Source of the DNA: Smallanthus sonchifolius
Lineage: Eukaryota > Streptophyta > Magnoliopsida > Asterales > Asteraceae
Assembly (NCBI GenBank): GCA_023525975.1
Contig: CM042034.1
Span: 20,007,501 to 20,071,500 of the forward strand
Direction: 5' to 3'
Length of the DNA: 64,000 bases
Within the stretch, counting starts at the first letter, position 1. The number at the start of each line of letters is the position of its first letter. Positions 11,482 to 25,335 of the stretch are shown in pieces. The notes under the pieces are model-generated. The model saw only the letters and a program-made list of their open reading frames with translations, had not been told where the DNA came from and made no database searches. Made by a program: the position numbers and the translations under genes.

Positions 11482-12370
11482 ACTTTCCTCTTTAAAACAA
11501 ATCACTCTTTTCCATCCATATATTTTTGTAAAACACCAAAAAAAAAAATTAACAAAACGTCTTCATCCGATTCTAACATTCTTAGTTTGCTTCGGAATTA
11601 TCCGATTATATTGGTTTTGATGATTTTCTTTCTCACACTTCTGAATCAAGTGGCATTGAGTTTTTGTCCAAAGTTGCCGTTGCAGCTAGCTAGCTTGAGG
11701 ATACAGCAAAATCAAAGAAAAAATTTGTACATCGTGATCGTGAAGTTGCTAACACAGTTCTGTTGAAGGATTACTTCGTCGAACGCTCCAAGTACGACGC
11801 ATATACGTTTAGAGGGAGATTTTCCTTACCGAAAGATTTGTTTTTAAGCATTGTCATGGATATAAGTATGGATTCAAGGTTTTCTTGGTTTCACGAAGGG
11901 TATGACGGGAGATTAAAGAAGAGCTTCACGCCGATTCAGAATTGCACTTCTGATATTCGTCAACTCGCTACAGGTAACCCTCCTAACGAATATGATGAAT
12001 ATTTATCTATGTCCGCTAGGACTGCTCGTAAATGTTTAGAATACTTTTGCAATTCTATTATAATGTTATACGGCAAAGAATTTTTACGTATACCTACAAG
12101 CCACGACATTGCATGTTTGTATAATGCGCATGAAACTAGATGGGGCCTTCCAGGGATGATCGGTAGCATCAATTGTACGAATGTCGTTGGGGGATGTGTC
12201 CGACTAGTTTGCATGTCCTCACTTTCTCTCTCTAGAAAAAGGATGATAAAGAATGAGGAGGGGATGGAGGTGGCGGCTAGGTTAAGCTCCCCTCCCCCTC
12301 CCTTTCGTATTTCGTCCTATGTCATGTTTAGTCCCCGACACTCGATTATTCTTCTTTTGAACCGTTATTA
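11221..12370 (+). mobile_element. PIF/Harbinger DNA transposon derivative
   Basis: A transposase fragment (11593-12212) is flanked by GC-rich non-coding DNA. The left flank (11240-11340) holds CCCCCCGAGTACGAGAG and CTGCCCCCTATAAATCGAG; the right flank (12213-12370) holds runs such as CTCCCCTCCCCCTCCC. A poly-G run sits at 11400-11410 and an (AT)n microsatellite at 11445-11478. I could not fix terminal inverted repeats or a TTA/TAA target duplication. The C-terminal half of the transposase is missing, so this is an internally deleted copy. Confidence 0.6.
11593..12212 (+). pseudogene. PIF/Harbinger transposase (ALP1/HARBI1-like nuclease), truncated
   Basis: Readable from about FASELSDYIGFDDFLSHTSE through an in-frame TAG near 11692, then KKKFVHRDREVANTVLLKDY and onward. 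Typical blocks follow: YDAYTFRGRFSLPKDLFL, IRQLATGNPPNEYDEYLSMS, FLRIPTSHDIACLYNAHE and LPGMIGSINCT. The catalytic Asp of the usual GSIDCTHF block is Asn here. A single-base loss follows at about 12190 and homology ends at about 12212, so the rest of the DDE nuclease is absent. Known family role: cut-and-paste transposition; some relatives are domesticated. This copy cannot be active. Confidence 0.85.
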
Positions 12371-15300
12371 AAACGTCAGTTTTCGGGATGTTACACAATG
12401 AAGAAAAAAGTTCATTACATAATAATCAAGTTTCAGAATTTTCAATTTAAGTCAAATTTAAAAAAAAAAAAGTAATCACTAAATAGTACCTACGATTCAT
12501 ATATATTTATAAAAACATTTCACAAGATTGTAACACTTTATGAAAGTTAAGTGATTTTAGATGAAGAAAAAAAAACTTAAAGAGGCTTTAGGGCCGTACG
12601 GGTATCCATTTTTCACATTCCTAAGCTCAATCTCCTCCACATCCAACGCTACATAGATTTTTCCTCTCTTACCTTCCATTCCCTAAACCCATGGTATCCA
12701 TATATCTTTCTCATCTCTAAACCATTTTTTAAATAAATTAATTAAAGTAAATAAAACATAATTAAAAATATTATATTAGTTAAAATAACATTTCATTAAT
12801 TAAAAAAAAATAAAAATAAGTAAAAAAACATAAAAAATACAACTCTTCGGGACCAAAAGGGGCGGGTGGTGTTCCCGCCTGTCCCACGTCACCTCGTAGC
12901 CCTACGACACCGTCCATCTTTAATAAAACACTTAGAAATTTTAATTACCATTTTATAAAGTTTTAAAAGAAAATTCAAGTAAGCCCTTGAACTCATGCAA
13001 CTTCAAAGTAAAAGAAAAATCAAGTAAGCCCTTGAACTCATGCAAGTTCAAAGACAAATGCAACCGCTTAGCATCCAGAGTTGTCTATTTTTGTTCCACT
13101 TCTGTTATTTAATATAATCTTAAAAACTACTAATTTATTATTTCAAGTCAAGCAAATTTAATTTATAATGTCAAATAACAAACCACTTAAGTGGTTAGTA
13201 CCATACTGATTAATGATTTATCCTTTTTTTTAGTATTTTCTGATCAACTTATAAGTTATTATCATCAAACTTATGTAAAAGAAGAGAGAAAGTTGGTTTC
13301 TTTTATATCTATTTGTCAAAAAGAAAAGTTGGGCTTATTTTTATTTCTAAAGAGTTGGGTTATGAAAGGTTGGCCTATGAGGAACTGCTTTTTTCCTAAC
13401 TTCTCAATACAGAAATTAAAGTGGGCACATGTTGATAATAAAAAAAAACATATTATATAGCAAACAAATTATTAAATTTATATTAACAACTAAATACTAA
13501 AAATTACAAAAAACTACTCAAAACTGATATTTACGATTTTGTACTAAAAATGAGGCTTATGACGAAATAATACAAACTCATGCGAGACATGTTTTTCTCA
13601 AGGCCGTATTTGAGGGTGTATAGGGTGGGTAACCGCACATGACCCATATTTCAAAGGGGGCCCATGTTGCAATGGAATGTTCGTTATTTTTAAAAATTAT
13701 CCTTTCTAAAGAAAATTGTTGTTTGCTACAAAACTTCATCCGTGTGTGATCCATATATGATGTTCGCTACAAACCCGAAGTGTGTCCTGTGAAGTCATAG
13801 AGGTACCCTCATATCATACATAAAATGTCACATGTCATTTATGCTATTTTTTGTAATTTTCTGTATAAAGTGTACAATAAAAATTTTCAAACAATATTTA
13901 AAACTACCATTATAACAATAATGGTGAAAAGCATATCGGATTAATCAATGAATAAACATCGTCATCGAAAAAAGAAATGAGAAAATCGTTATCTGGCTTT
14001 TTTTCATATTATAAAAGATCAAAAGTTAGATGTACATAATAAAAGTATAGAGAAAAAGAAAAACTTATTTTTAAGAATTAAATATTATATATGAATGCTT
14101 TAGTGTTATATCTTTTGCGTAAATATTATATGACAAAGCAAAACTGAAACCCATCAATCATTCAAGTATAATACATATTTAATTATCTTACAACCGAATT
14201 ATGCTTACGTGTGTTCTAAAAAGAATTTGCATGTTTCTAAAATCAAATTTTACACTTAATTGCTTGTTGGTTACGATTTCATACGAATCATCAAATCGTC
14301 AAAGAAAATTGTTATAAACATATTACCAATTAAACATCTATGCATAGGTATCAAATGAAACCTGACATAAAAGACGAGATAGACAATGTTGGGGACCGGA
14401 CACCACAATTTGAAATTGATGTAATGATATTTAAGCAAACGTAAATAAAAATTAAAATGATTCCAATCGCGGCAGACCCATAAACCTTTCTTTGTGGGTG
14501 TCGCTAATTTTTGGTAAGGATTATATACTTTTCGGTTCAGGTGAGATCAAATCAGACTATGTAAATAAGTTTAGTTTATATTTTTATAATGATGTTTACA
14601 ACTTTTTTTATTTGGCTTCTTATTTATATATTTATTTGTAAAAGCATGCCATTTGAAAAAATATAATTTTTTTAACATGAATTTGTAAAAACTATTATAA
14701 ATAATATTAACAAAAGTAAGAAATCATTAACCAAAAGAATCTATAATAATTTGGATAAATTATTAGAAAAATTAATAAAAAAGTATGTAAATAAAAGAAA
14801 ATTAAGTTGATTTAAAAATTATTGAGTTTGAATGTATACCTAATAACTAAGTAACCCGTTGCGTCACGTGTCATAATTCTTAAAGTTTATTTTTCTCGCT
14901 TATTTTTTTCTTCATTACTAATTATTTAATATTTTCTTATTAACTATTTAATATTTCCTTTATTAATTCATTAATCTTCATTACTATTTAAATTTAATAT
15001 TTCATTTATAATATTACTAACTATTTAACAATTCCTTTATTCAAGCCATGTAAAACACGAGTTTCTAACGCCAACACTTAGACATGTACTGTCAAAATTC
15101 CACTCGTCAAGACCTATTGTCAAGATTCGAACTCATGATTTCACGGGAGGAAACCCTTTACAGTGAAAACCCCATGACCATCAGACCAGAAGCCTGGTGG
15201 CATTTTATTTTAGTTATTTATTATTTTACTATGTAACTAAAATAAAATATTAGATTATATTCAGAAAGAATCTAAAATAAATTAAAATTTTGAATTTGAA

Positions 15301-16714
15301 AAGAAAAAATACATAACATTGCAAAGACTAAAAAAAAGCAAGAAATCGAGTTTGGACTCTTGACCTCCTTTGGAGTGAATATTAAAGAAATGTTTCCTTT
15401 TTTTTTAAACGGCTTGATTTGTAAAAACACCATATCAACAAGAAGTTGGGAAGAAAAACACAACCATTACATCACCTTTAAAGGGATTTTTAACCACTCT
15501 ACGAAACTGTTTCTAGCTTTTCTTTATATACTAGAAAACCATAAGAAAGGGTAATTACAATAGCATCAAAGATGGTATTGGATCCATTAGCAAAAAATCT
15601 TATCGTTTCTAAATCTTCAAATCACCCACCAAGACATAATGATAACTTGTATAACGTAGGAAATCTCTCACGAAGGGGGGAATCTCCAAGCCAATGATCA
15701 ACATAAATTACAAAATATATGTGCAGTCTCGAATGCCAAACTGAAGATCTTACCAAAAAGTCGTGAAGTCTCCCTTACCAATCTTTCTCCGTAACGTAGA
15801 CAAAGGTAAAAACATCCTAACCACAAATGCATATATCACTGTTAATTTTATTGTTGGTTAATACGTTTATGGCCGTCGCTGTCAAATAATGTAGGCTGTC
15901 GATGGGATTTCGGTTATATATATTTTATTTAAATATTTTTTTTTCATAGATGTCGAGCGACCCTCGTCCCGTAAGGGTGGGTCCGTCCCTCGACACCAAG
16001 ATTTTAGTGCACATATATGTAATCTATAAATGACACCAATACATTGTAGAGTACATTTTACCCAATACCCGTTGAGATCGTGGATATACCCACGCGTATC
16101 GGATATATCCATTCATGACCATATATGGTTAACGTTACATGTTGGGATACCTACTACCCAAAACATGGTCATAAACCCACCTCAAAAACCGACACAAATA
16201 TTAAATACTCAACCATACTTCTAATAATTTCAAGTTTCTAATAACTTCAACATACTAGTAAAATTTATCATCAGTAATGGAATGACTCCCTAGCCTCTAA
16301 TGTCCATATGAAGGACACGCCGAGCATAAATACTCTCTTTAACTTCTATCATAACGGATTAAATATCTTTAATAAGAAATCAGGGGAAGACCCGACAATT
16401 TTTTGTCCATTTATGGTAAACGGGTTCGAGTAATTGGGCGGATATCATTTAATTCCATTACTGTCCCAAACACATAAAAATTTGTAAAACTAATCCTATG
16501 CCTGAATACCCTATCCGTCATATTCATATATTTTTTTTGCCATCCCTTTCTTTTTATGGTTTAATATATTGTTTATCTTGCCTCGTTCTAGACTTGGTTT
16601 ATGGATTGTCAACGTTTTTAACATGACATGTATGTCAGTTTAACTCACACTTACCAACAACATTTTGTTGTATGTATGTGATATACCATGGGAGACCAGA
16701 ACACATGCGTTAGT
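12371..16714. other. gene-poor AT-rich intergenic DNA
   Basis: No coding frame with recognisable content. It includes a 45-bp direct duplication at 12975-13064 (core TCAAGTAAGCCCTTGAACTC), a possible decayed MITE at about 12590-12915 (starts GGGCCGTACGGGTATCC, ends near CCCTACGACACCGTCC), and long AT-rich stretches. Several short frames exist but have low-complexity or random composition. Confidence 0.5.
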
Positions 16715-16897
16715 TGATTTTAGTGTCATTAAGTTATGTTAGTTAACTAGGAATTACGTAAGACCAAAGGAAAATATGGTTAAACACTAATACGAGTTTT
16801 ATAGGTGATTTTAGTGTCATTAAGTCATGTTAGTTAACTAGGATTTATTTAAGACCAAAGGAAAATATCGTTAAACATTGATACGAGTTTATAGGTG
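16715..16897. repeat. 91-bp tandem duplication
   Basis: Two units begin at 16715 and 16806 with TGATTTTAGTGTCATTAAG and share GTTAGTTAACTAGGA, AAGACCAAAGGAAAATAT and TACGAGTTT. Only a few mismatches separate them. Confidence 0.85.
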
Positions 16898-17838
16898 TGG
16901 AGTGCGCATTCATTCAAAACTAATCAGATTTCTGACGCGAAGGAATCTCAAGAGCTCCAAGGGGCTTGGAAGGGTCTAAGGGCGGTGCCAAAAGACTCTG
17001 GAAGTTGTTTTGGATCTACGTGAACGATAGAAAGTTGCATGGGAATTGTTAATATACATGATAATTGCGAACCATTTTAATCGTCAACTAACTCACTCTC
17101 TGATGAAGTATTGTGTCGTCTCAACTAAACATTGTGTGGTTCTCTATCTATAAAATGAAAGTCTTTGATCTAATTTTGGCACACGTTTTCATAATAGAAA
17201 ACATCTTGTTTTCTCTTTTAATAATCCAATTAAAGCTTTTGAGAGTAACAACAAAATACTTTTTAATCTAAGAGTGATTAACACACGATCAGACGCCCTT
17301 TACAAAATATAAAAGCTACACACATACATTATGAGAGAAATATGTAACTTCATTAAATGCCTTCGATTTAAAGTTAAACCAGAATCAAATAAAAACTAAA
17401 AATTAGATGAAATTCTTACTAAGCACCTTAAGTACTCCCTACTGGTCTTGTTACCATGTCCTGCCCATCGAACCCTTTTCGTGCAGGGACGATGACAAGT
17501 TTTACAATCAAGCAACGGGTACCATTACCAGCGCTGTTTCACATAAAATCGCACAACTGTTTTATCTATTCTGTGTCGAAAGGGCATAGTAAGAGACCTC
17601 AAAACGGTTGATCCGTCCATAAATTACAGAAAAGTCCATCTCCATCAAGTGGTGGCCAAAGTTGGTGCACTTGAAAATGTGTTGTGATATAATTTATAGA
17701 TAACTCCAACTTGAGGAAGGTGACCAAATAAAGCAACAAAAAAGGCCAAATTATTTAAAACCATCACTCTCCCACTCCTACCTAACCCATCATACACAAC
17801 CAAAGAAGCAAAAAGGAGAAAAAGAAGCATTTCAAAGG
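16898..17838. other. intergenic DNA, nothing recognised
   Basis: Mixed-composition DNA with short frames only. The frame at 17407-17589 has no family-like content. Confidence 0.4.
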
Positions 17839-18165
17839 CCGGTATTCTTGAGCCATTATAACACTCGTTAGACGAGACGGGTAACGGGTCAAAACAGGTA
17901 ATTCTATGGGTCTGATTGAGATGGGTTGTTAGGTTGGCCCGAAATAATTTTTTCTATCCAAATGTTTTGATATTTTTTCATAAATAATAATTTAATGCAA
18001 CAGGCTGCAATTCTTGACCCATTATAGCACTTGTCAAAACAGGTTGAGTAACGGGTCAAAACATGTAATTCTTTGGGTCGGATTGAGAGGGATTGTTAGG
18101 TTGGCCAGAAATGATTTTGTCCAAATCTTTTATATTTTTTCATAAATAATAGTTGATGCAACTAT
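17839..18165. repeat. tandem duplication, unit about 160 bp
   Basis: Both halves carry ATTCTTGA(G/C)CCATTATA, GTAACGGGTCAAAACA, GTTAGGTTGG and TTTTTTCATAAATAATA in the same order, starting at about 17839 and 18001. The GGGTCAAAAC motif suggests transposon-derived DNA, but no termini are clear. Confidence 0.75.
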
Positions 18166-20338
18166 TTAGAAGAATTCATGAATTATAAATACAATCTGGA
18201 CTAGTTTCTACCTGTTTAATTTTCTTTTAGGTAAGTTTTCTTATTTTACCCATTTGACCCGTTACAGATAAATACAACCTGCACAACCCATCTCCTTTTA
18301 CGGTTTGCTTCTACTACCAATGCATAAAAGAAAAGAACCGATGCTCACACGCGTCTAAGTAGCCTAGGACCGGCCTACCAATCCACACAAAATGCTGAAA
18401 AAGATAAACACTTTTTCACTTTCTTTTTGTTCCCTTTAGTAGCAAAAAGAAAGAGGGAGTTTGACTTCTACAAGTAATACGTAGTACTATTATTGAGTTT
18501 AAATGTGCACAATGTAAAATGTTAATCATGAGCGCACTAAATAAATCAGAATAAATTGCTTTTGCTGAAAGAATATTTGTTTCTTGATACATAAATTAAT
18601 ATGAGGCAGGCCACCTTATTGCACTATCTTTTCTCTTGTTTTTTTAAACAAAAAGCTGCAACTCAACTGTACTTACCTTTATTTTTCATTGTGTCAATTC
18701 CTGTAGAATGTTAGTTCTTGATATTGATCTTTGCATGGAAACAACTGTTTCACCTTATCATACCACCAAATATCTTCAAAATCATTGAAGCAACCGGAGG
18801 AGATAGAACGCGTGAGATCGATAATCTGAACAGCTTGTGGTGTCTGATCATCTGTTGCATGTCACCTCATTATAAGTTTGAATTTTGCATTTTTTTTTCC
18901 TTAATTTTTGATAAAGTTTTTGCCTTTTCATTATGATTCTTACCTCCTTCAACTAATATCAAGTGAAATTTAAAAAAAGAAAAATTAAAGATGATCTTTT
19001 TTAGGCCCAATTGTAATGGATAATTAGATATCATCTTCTATTGCTGCAGTTAAGGTGTTTTCCTTTTATGATGTAAAGCTGATTACCTTCTAATGCTATA
19101 TGTGGCACCTGAGTATAAAGAGATGGTAAAATGGGTGGTTAGGTAACGGGTTAAAACGGGTTGGATCAAAACCTCGGACTATTTAGTTCATGGGTTTATT
19201 TGTTTCAGGTTCAACTTCATTTAAAAGATCCAACTAGCCGCTAGCTAAAGCAGAAACCATCCATGTATAACCATCCAGATGGTTGCTGCTTGGCAAAAAG
19301 TGTTGCCACGTGAGCAACCAACTGGTTATTGATTAGATTTTACATATTTTGATACAGTAAACATGTTTACTAAATATTAATCTATCGCGTGATAAAAATT
19401 CCAAAAAGTTACCCCTACTTGTTATTGACATATGTCACTCTTATTTTCCGGAGAAAAACAAGGGCCACCCTTGTTCATTTGGGTACATTCCTTGTTTGGT
19501 AAATGTAATCATTCTCTTTATTCAGATGTATCACCTTTAACTTGTTAGAAATCAAGAAGCTGATAAAAGTATTAATTTATAGGTCCCACCATTAAGTGAA
19601 AAATGTACTTTCCAGTTATTCAACCACCAAAGCAAAATAAATGTGCAGAATGTCAATCTCAAAAATTTGTACCATCAAATGTGTTCTTTTAATAGCTTTG
19701 GCATCTCTTTGTTATATTTGGAAATAGAGTGTCATATATTGGATAATGCGTTTAATCAAAACCGGATGTGAAGTTGTTTACATTGTCGTTTTCTTGTAAC
19801 CTGACCCTGAATTGTGGTTACGATAGTTGAAGAGATTGTAAAAAGTTTGTATTGTAACAGCGAGTTGAAAATTTCTTAGTTCCCTCACTAACCATATAGC
19901 ATTGAACGAAAATAAAAGTTCAAGCTTATGTCATTATGTGACGCAGAACAGAAGCAAATAAGAGAGAATACTCTCAAAGAAGAATTTGATATGTTATTGA
20001 ATGTAATAATCGTTACATCAAGCTCTCTCCTTTTATATGGGGACCTATTATAGCACAAAAAAGAAAACTAATATTGACCGTCTAATTACGAAATTAACTT
20101 CCTAAATAAACACATGAATTACCCAATCAAAGATTCACATGTTTTTCAAGTAAAATTGGAGAAACCTTTTTTACTTTCAAATTGAAGCTCTAAATGATGG
20201 ATTTTAGGTCCAAAAATTGGGCCAAACAACCTGTGTCATTAGATGATTCGGCTTGTTATATGTTTCTATCCATTACTTATGGGTCTTGTAACTTTAAACA
20301 TAGCACAAGTTATATTTTTTAAGTTGGACCCTTTTTGT
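18166..20338. other. intergenic DNA, nothing recognised
   Basis: No supported gene. Decayed repeats are suggested by GGGTTAAAACGGGTTGG at about 19147 and by the inverted CCATCCAGATGG-like segment at about 19258-19285. Confidence 0.4.
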
Positions 20339-20346
20339 CATGTTCG

Positions 20347-21484
20347 TGGTGTTTACGGTTCGTTTTAAAATTTTAAAACCGTGAAACCGCCCAATGTTCA
20401 TACGTTTGGTTTCACGGTCGGGTTTTTACTGACTTTCAGTCAGTCAGTTTCAAAATTATCAAATCGGGGTTAACGGTTTGGTTTACTGTTTAAACCAAAT
20501 ACAGGCTGTATGAAACCGGACCGAACCGTAAGATAAATATTAATTTTACTTTTAGATTTTTTATAGTAGGTATAAATAATTATTTATCATTCTTTGCATT
20601 TGGGTGAAGTGGTGAACCGTGAAATGAGCTAAGTACCCTGTTGGGTTAATTGATTTCAAATTGGGCTAAGAGAGTAAGAGCTTGTTTATTGAATGTGGGC
20701 TAATCTCTTATATCCATCACTTTAATTTAACTTCATATCTCCCATTTGACAATTTAATTTTTACATATTGTTTCCCGACAACTTCTTTTTTATTTATTTA
20801 TCTTCTTTGCTATATTTAGACCACTAGTTTAGATCCCGTGTCTACACACAGGGTGAAAAATATCAATATACAAAATTTTTAAATCTTTATATATATATTT
20901 TACGGGTATAAAAATATATTACATATATTAAGGATAGAAACAAACTCAAAATATGTAAAAATTAATATATAAGTGGGTTTCGAAAATACGTTAATTACTA
21001 TTTAATTTAATTTGACTTTTATTTACTTTTTTATTGAGATAAAAGTTACATAATTAAATTTTAAAGTTTCTTATAATAAGGATAACTTAAAATAAATGTG
21101 TTTTATTAGTATAATTATTATTTTTTAAATATATACTATTATTAAAATATAGAAGTGCATTAAATAAGATGAAAATGAATATGGAGGCGACACGTGGCAC
21201 TAAAAAACCTTTATTTATTATATAGTATAGATATTTTATGTATTTGGATTACGTTTTGATGTATTTAGATAGCTCGTTCTTTTGGACAACCTTTTTTTAT
21301 TTTATATTTTATTCATTTGTTATAAAGGCTCAATAAGCCCAAACTGTGAAACCAAACAGGAACCAAACCGTTAGTAACGGTTCAGATTTAATTTTTAACG
21401 GTTCATTTATGATTTTCAATTATTAAAAACCGTTACTAACGATAAACTCACGGTTTGAGCTAAAACCAGACCATGAACACCCCT
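20347..21484. mobile_element. candidate non-autonomous hAT element carrying a nested Helitron
   Basis: The left end (TGGTGTTTACGGTTCGTTTT) and the complement of the right end (AGGGGTGTTCATGGTCTGGT) are similar inverted termini. Flanking 8-mers CATGTTCG (20339-20346) and AATGTTTG (21485-21492) agree at 6 of 8, as for an aged hAT target duplication. The body is full of ACGGTTT / AAACCGT inverted motifs. A complete 408-bp Helitron (20824-21231) lies inside. There is no coding capacity. Confidence 0.5.
20824..21231 (-). mobile_element. non-autonomous Helitron, 408 bp
   Basis: On the minus strand it begins TCTATACTATATAATAAATA and ends with a hairpin (CCTGTGTGTAGACACGGG) then ATCTAAACTAG, meeting the Helitron rules of 5' TC, 3' hairpin and CTRR end. 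It sits between A and T, the expected target. There is no target duplication or inverted terminal repeat. It is non-coding and of the same family as 21871-22278. Confidence 0.8.
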
Positions 21485-21870
21485 AATGTTTGTATCTATC
21501 CATATATTATTTACTCTTATAAGTTTATAACTAATAATAACAAATGCCCACAACAAGGTGGTATTTACATGGGTCGTCTAGCTACATACATAAGTTAGTA
21601 ATGGGCCAATTTTTGGGTTATTCCAAGAAGTCTTGTTTTGTAACGCTAAAAAGCCTTCAGGGCCGGAATTTGCAAGTGTTGGCAAAACCAAAGATAATGC
21701 AAGAACTCGCAAGAAGCCTAAGAACAAATAAAAACCATTTATTTATAACTAAAAATATATAATTATAAAAGATTGAATGATTCATGTATCTAGTTAATAT
21801 ATTTCTTACTTAACATATGTGTAGATCACAGAAACATAGTGTATCTACACGTGTAGATATTTATAATAAA

Positions 21871-22278
21871 CTAGTTTAGTTCCCGTGTCTACACACGGGG
21901 TGAAAAATATCAATACATAAATTTTTTAAATCTTTATGTATATATTTTATAGATGTAAAAATATATTACATATATACTAAGGATTATTAAACAAATTCAG
22001 AATATGTAAAAATTAATATATAATTGGGTTTCAAAAATACGTTAAATACTTTTTGATTTGAAATAAAAGTTACATAATTAAATTTCAAAGTTCTTATAAT
22101 AAAGGATAATTTAAAATAAATGTGTTTTATTAGTATAATTAGTATTTTCTTTAAATATATATTATTATTAAAAAATAGAAGTGTATTAAATAAGAGAGAG
22201 AGGCGGGGAAAAATGGTGAGAATGAATATGGAGACGACACGTGGCATGAAAAAACTTTTATTTATTATATAGTATAGA
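21871..22278 (-). mobile_element. non-autonomous Helitron, 408 bp, second copy
   Basis: Same termini as the copy at 20824: 5' TCTATACTATATAATAAATA, 3' hairpin CCCGTGTGTAGACACGGG plus AACTAAACTAG, inserted between A and T. The length is also 408 bp. The internal frame at 21987-22337 is AT-rich and meaningless. Confidence 0.82.
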
Positions 22279-23732
22279 TATAGATAAATACACATAAATT
22301 TATGAAAATATGCATGTATCAATTCAAGTATATTCACATAATAACGATGTAGTTTACTAGTTATACTAAAATCTTAGATAAATACACAAATAAATGAATG
22401 ATTTTGATTAGTTGCAGTTCTCGTAGCTGTACGAAATCGCCATTATTTTACACTTTTTCTTTCTCCGTGAAGGGCATGACTGGGATGTAAATACAAAGTG
22501 TTTTATAAATACAAAGAGTGGGTGGGTTGATCGTCATCTGGACCTAACCTATAATGATCCTGATGACGATTACCCTATTAGATTTTAAGTTTCTAGATGG
22601 TTAAAGTATAATAATTTAGGCATATAGCTACGCTTATTAAAACCCTATGGATTTTGGGGTTAAATTTAATATATATATATATATTTTGTATTTTTACAAT
22701 TTTACCGCATAGTATTATTTTAAATGGCTCATTGAAAGCCCAAGAGATTATGAGTCTCTCTTATTACAAGTCGAATACATGTACGCCCGACTCATAATCA
22801 GCCTAAAACAAGTTCCGAAAGATGATTCCGTTCCGCAATACGTCTTTTGGGTGAAAACTAGAGTTAGTCACATTCCATGCCACAAAGTATCCAGGCTTGT
22901 GTTGATAAAAAAAAACCTCTAAAACGTATCGTAATCAAAATAAGCGACGATTATATAAACACCTTATGGACCTGTAGACCACAAGGGGTGATCATACATC
23001 ATTCGCATCGTCGTTGTATGAAAATACACGATGAGTTAGATTGTGTATGATAAGGAAAACACAATACAAGTGAATTCCCCAAATGGGTCTTTACAATTTT
23101 AAAAGGCACCCATTAGGTTTTGCACTGTTCATTGTCTCATGCGCTTGGTGTGAGCAGAAAACCGAGTCATAACATATATAATAGAAAAGACGAACCAAAA
23201 TAATCGGACCATCTGAGAAACCGATGGTTCGACTGTGATTTTTTTATTACCGATTTTTATAGTTTGGCTATAGTTACATGTGTATAAATATTCATAACAT
23301 ATATGTGATTTTTTGTTATTTTTTTTATAAAGAACATAATAGTTGTCATTTTGTTCTTCTTTATAAATTTAAAAAAATTACTAATATTTTATTTAAACCA
23401 AGATATAACTGAATTTATTAATCGATATCTATTTGAATCCACTCACGTCCAAAGTTGACGGTTAACCGATAGTTAATCGAATTAATCAAACAGTTTATAA
23501 CTGAAAGTGATAAATTATGAAAATATAAATACCAAAACATTGGTTACATGTTCGGTTTTAACCCATAATCGAACCGACCAAGCCCATTATCACCCTTAGA
23601 TGCACATATAAGTCAAACCTAATTGAGTTTTCAGATAACCGGGTTATATGTTTGGTTTCACATCCAACTTATTGACACGGTCGTATTAATTCGTGTTCCT
23701 TTCAACTCACACATGTCAACCTTGATGTGACC
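22279..23732. other. intergenic DNA, nothing recognised
   Basis: AT-rich DNA without a supported gene. A short segment at about 22735-22800 contains CTCTTATTACAAGTCGAATACA-like text, but no domain can be named. Confidence 0.4.
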
Positions 23733-23740
23733 CAAATCAC

Positions 23741-24005
23741 CAGTGACGGATCTTGGATTTTTTTTCTTAAGGGTTCACATTTTTAAATTTTTTTTTAAGA
23801 AAATGTAAAAGAGGAGGTTCGAACACGGAACCTCCTTGTTAGAACCCAAAGTTTTAACCACTACACAAATCTTTAATTTGTTAAAGGGTTTACTCTATAT
23901 ATTATTTAGGGGTTCACTCCAATTATTTATATAGCCGTTCTACTAAAATTTTAAAACTCGAAAGATTTCAGTGAACCCCTATCTAGTAACCTAGATCCGC
24001 CCCTG
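23741..24005. mobile_element. hAT-type MITE, 265 bp
   Basis: The termini are CAGTGACGGATCTTGGATT and, reversed, CAGGGGCGGATCTAGGTT. Flanking octamers CAAATCAC (23733-23740) and CGAATCAT (24006-24013) match at 6 of 8, an aged 8-bp duplication typical of hAT. It is non-coding. The 50731 element belongs to the same superfamily. Confidence 0.75.
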
Positions 24006-24013
24006 CGAATCAT

Positions 24014-25335
24014 CACCCTTAGACAACACACATCATTGATTAATTAATAGCAAATTCATCACCAATAGTTGGCATATAGTGATAGAATTATGAACGGTTC
24101 CGAATATACATGTAAAGTTGTTGAAAATCATTTCATTTTATACATAAATAAATGTTTGAAGAAAAAGAGCTTGAAAGTGGAAGATATAAATGAGTGCACT
24201 ACTTGAAAAGCATATAAATAGCAAGGGGCATGTGGAGAGGGGTAGCCTCAGAATGTTGGTTCATTTCCATGAAAAATATGCATTAAACTGTACAAACGGT
24301 AGGCGCCACGTGGAGGTGGAACCCACCTTCCTCCATTTTATATTTTTCTTCATAACTATATATAGTTATACACGAATAAAAATAATATATTTTAGGTTCA
24401 CTTATAGTTCAAGACCGTTAGGACGGCTTAACATTTTTGAATTGTAAAATCTAAATTTGGTGTCTTTCTTTAATCTTTTTTTTTTTTAAGAATTAGCAAC
24501 GGCATCAATTTCTAATTGACATGGTATTATCAGATAAAAAAATGTAAGGCATCACTAATCAATATAAATAACTACATAAAGAAGTGTCGATATAAACGAT
24601 TAAAAACATAATAAAGCAAGATTAGACAACACTCAGATGACAGTAATTAATTAAGAGCAATGTTGAAAAAAGACAAACCCGACTTTTAACCTTTAAAGTA
24701 ACGTAAATTGGATTTTAATAATTCAAACAATTACTCATTGGACGATAATAGGGGCGGTGTGCCCGATCGGCCACAAACTCCTCGATCCATCCCCCAAGCT
24801 CCACTTCATGTGCCCTTATAATGGGTTGGTTGCACCACTAAATACATCTACGTCAAAACTGAATATTATAGTGAATCAAACATAATGGGTTAAATAAGAC
24901 GTACAAGTTAAATACACCATTGTAAATGTTTAGCACACCATTAGAAAACTTGTACCTAAAAACACATTGCAAAAGTCATCAAATCTAAATTGTTTAGGCA
25001 CACCATCAAATGTTTTGACTCACCCTTACACATAGTCGAATAGTTTACAGAGCAAGGGACACTACATCTTGACCCATGTTTTTTCAGGTGCTTCGTATAA
25101 ATAATTTGACAAACTATTGTAGTCAACAATATCTCGGACCATGTTAAAACCAAAACTTTTAAAATAATTATATAACAAGACTTAAAAGACCATAATTTAT
25201 GGATTTAAAAGTTCAATTTATTTTTTAAAATGAAACAACTCTTTTATGTCTAATAAAAGAGTACTTTTGGATAACACTTGTCATCATGTAGTGTATTCTC
25301 ACTTATTTTTCCCTCCAAAACTACTAACATATTAA
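24014..25335. other. intergenic DNA, nothing recognised
   Basis: No supported gene or element ends. Several microsatellite-like AT runs are present. Confidence 0.4.

Noticed and set aside
11410..11766. 118-codon frame through the (AT)n repeat
   Set aside because: Microsatellite translation; the transposase lies in a different frame.
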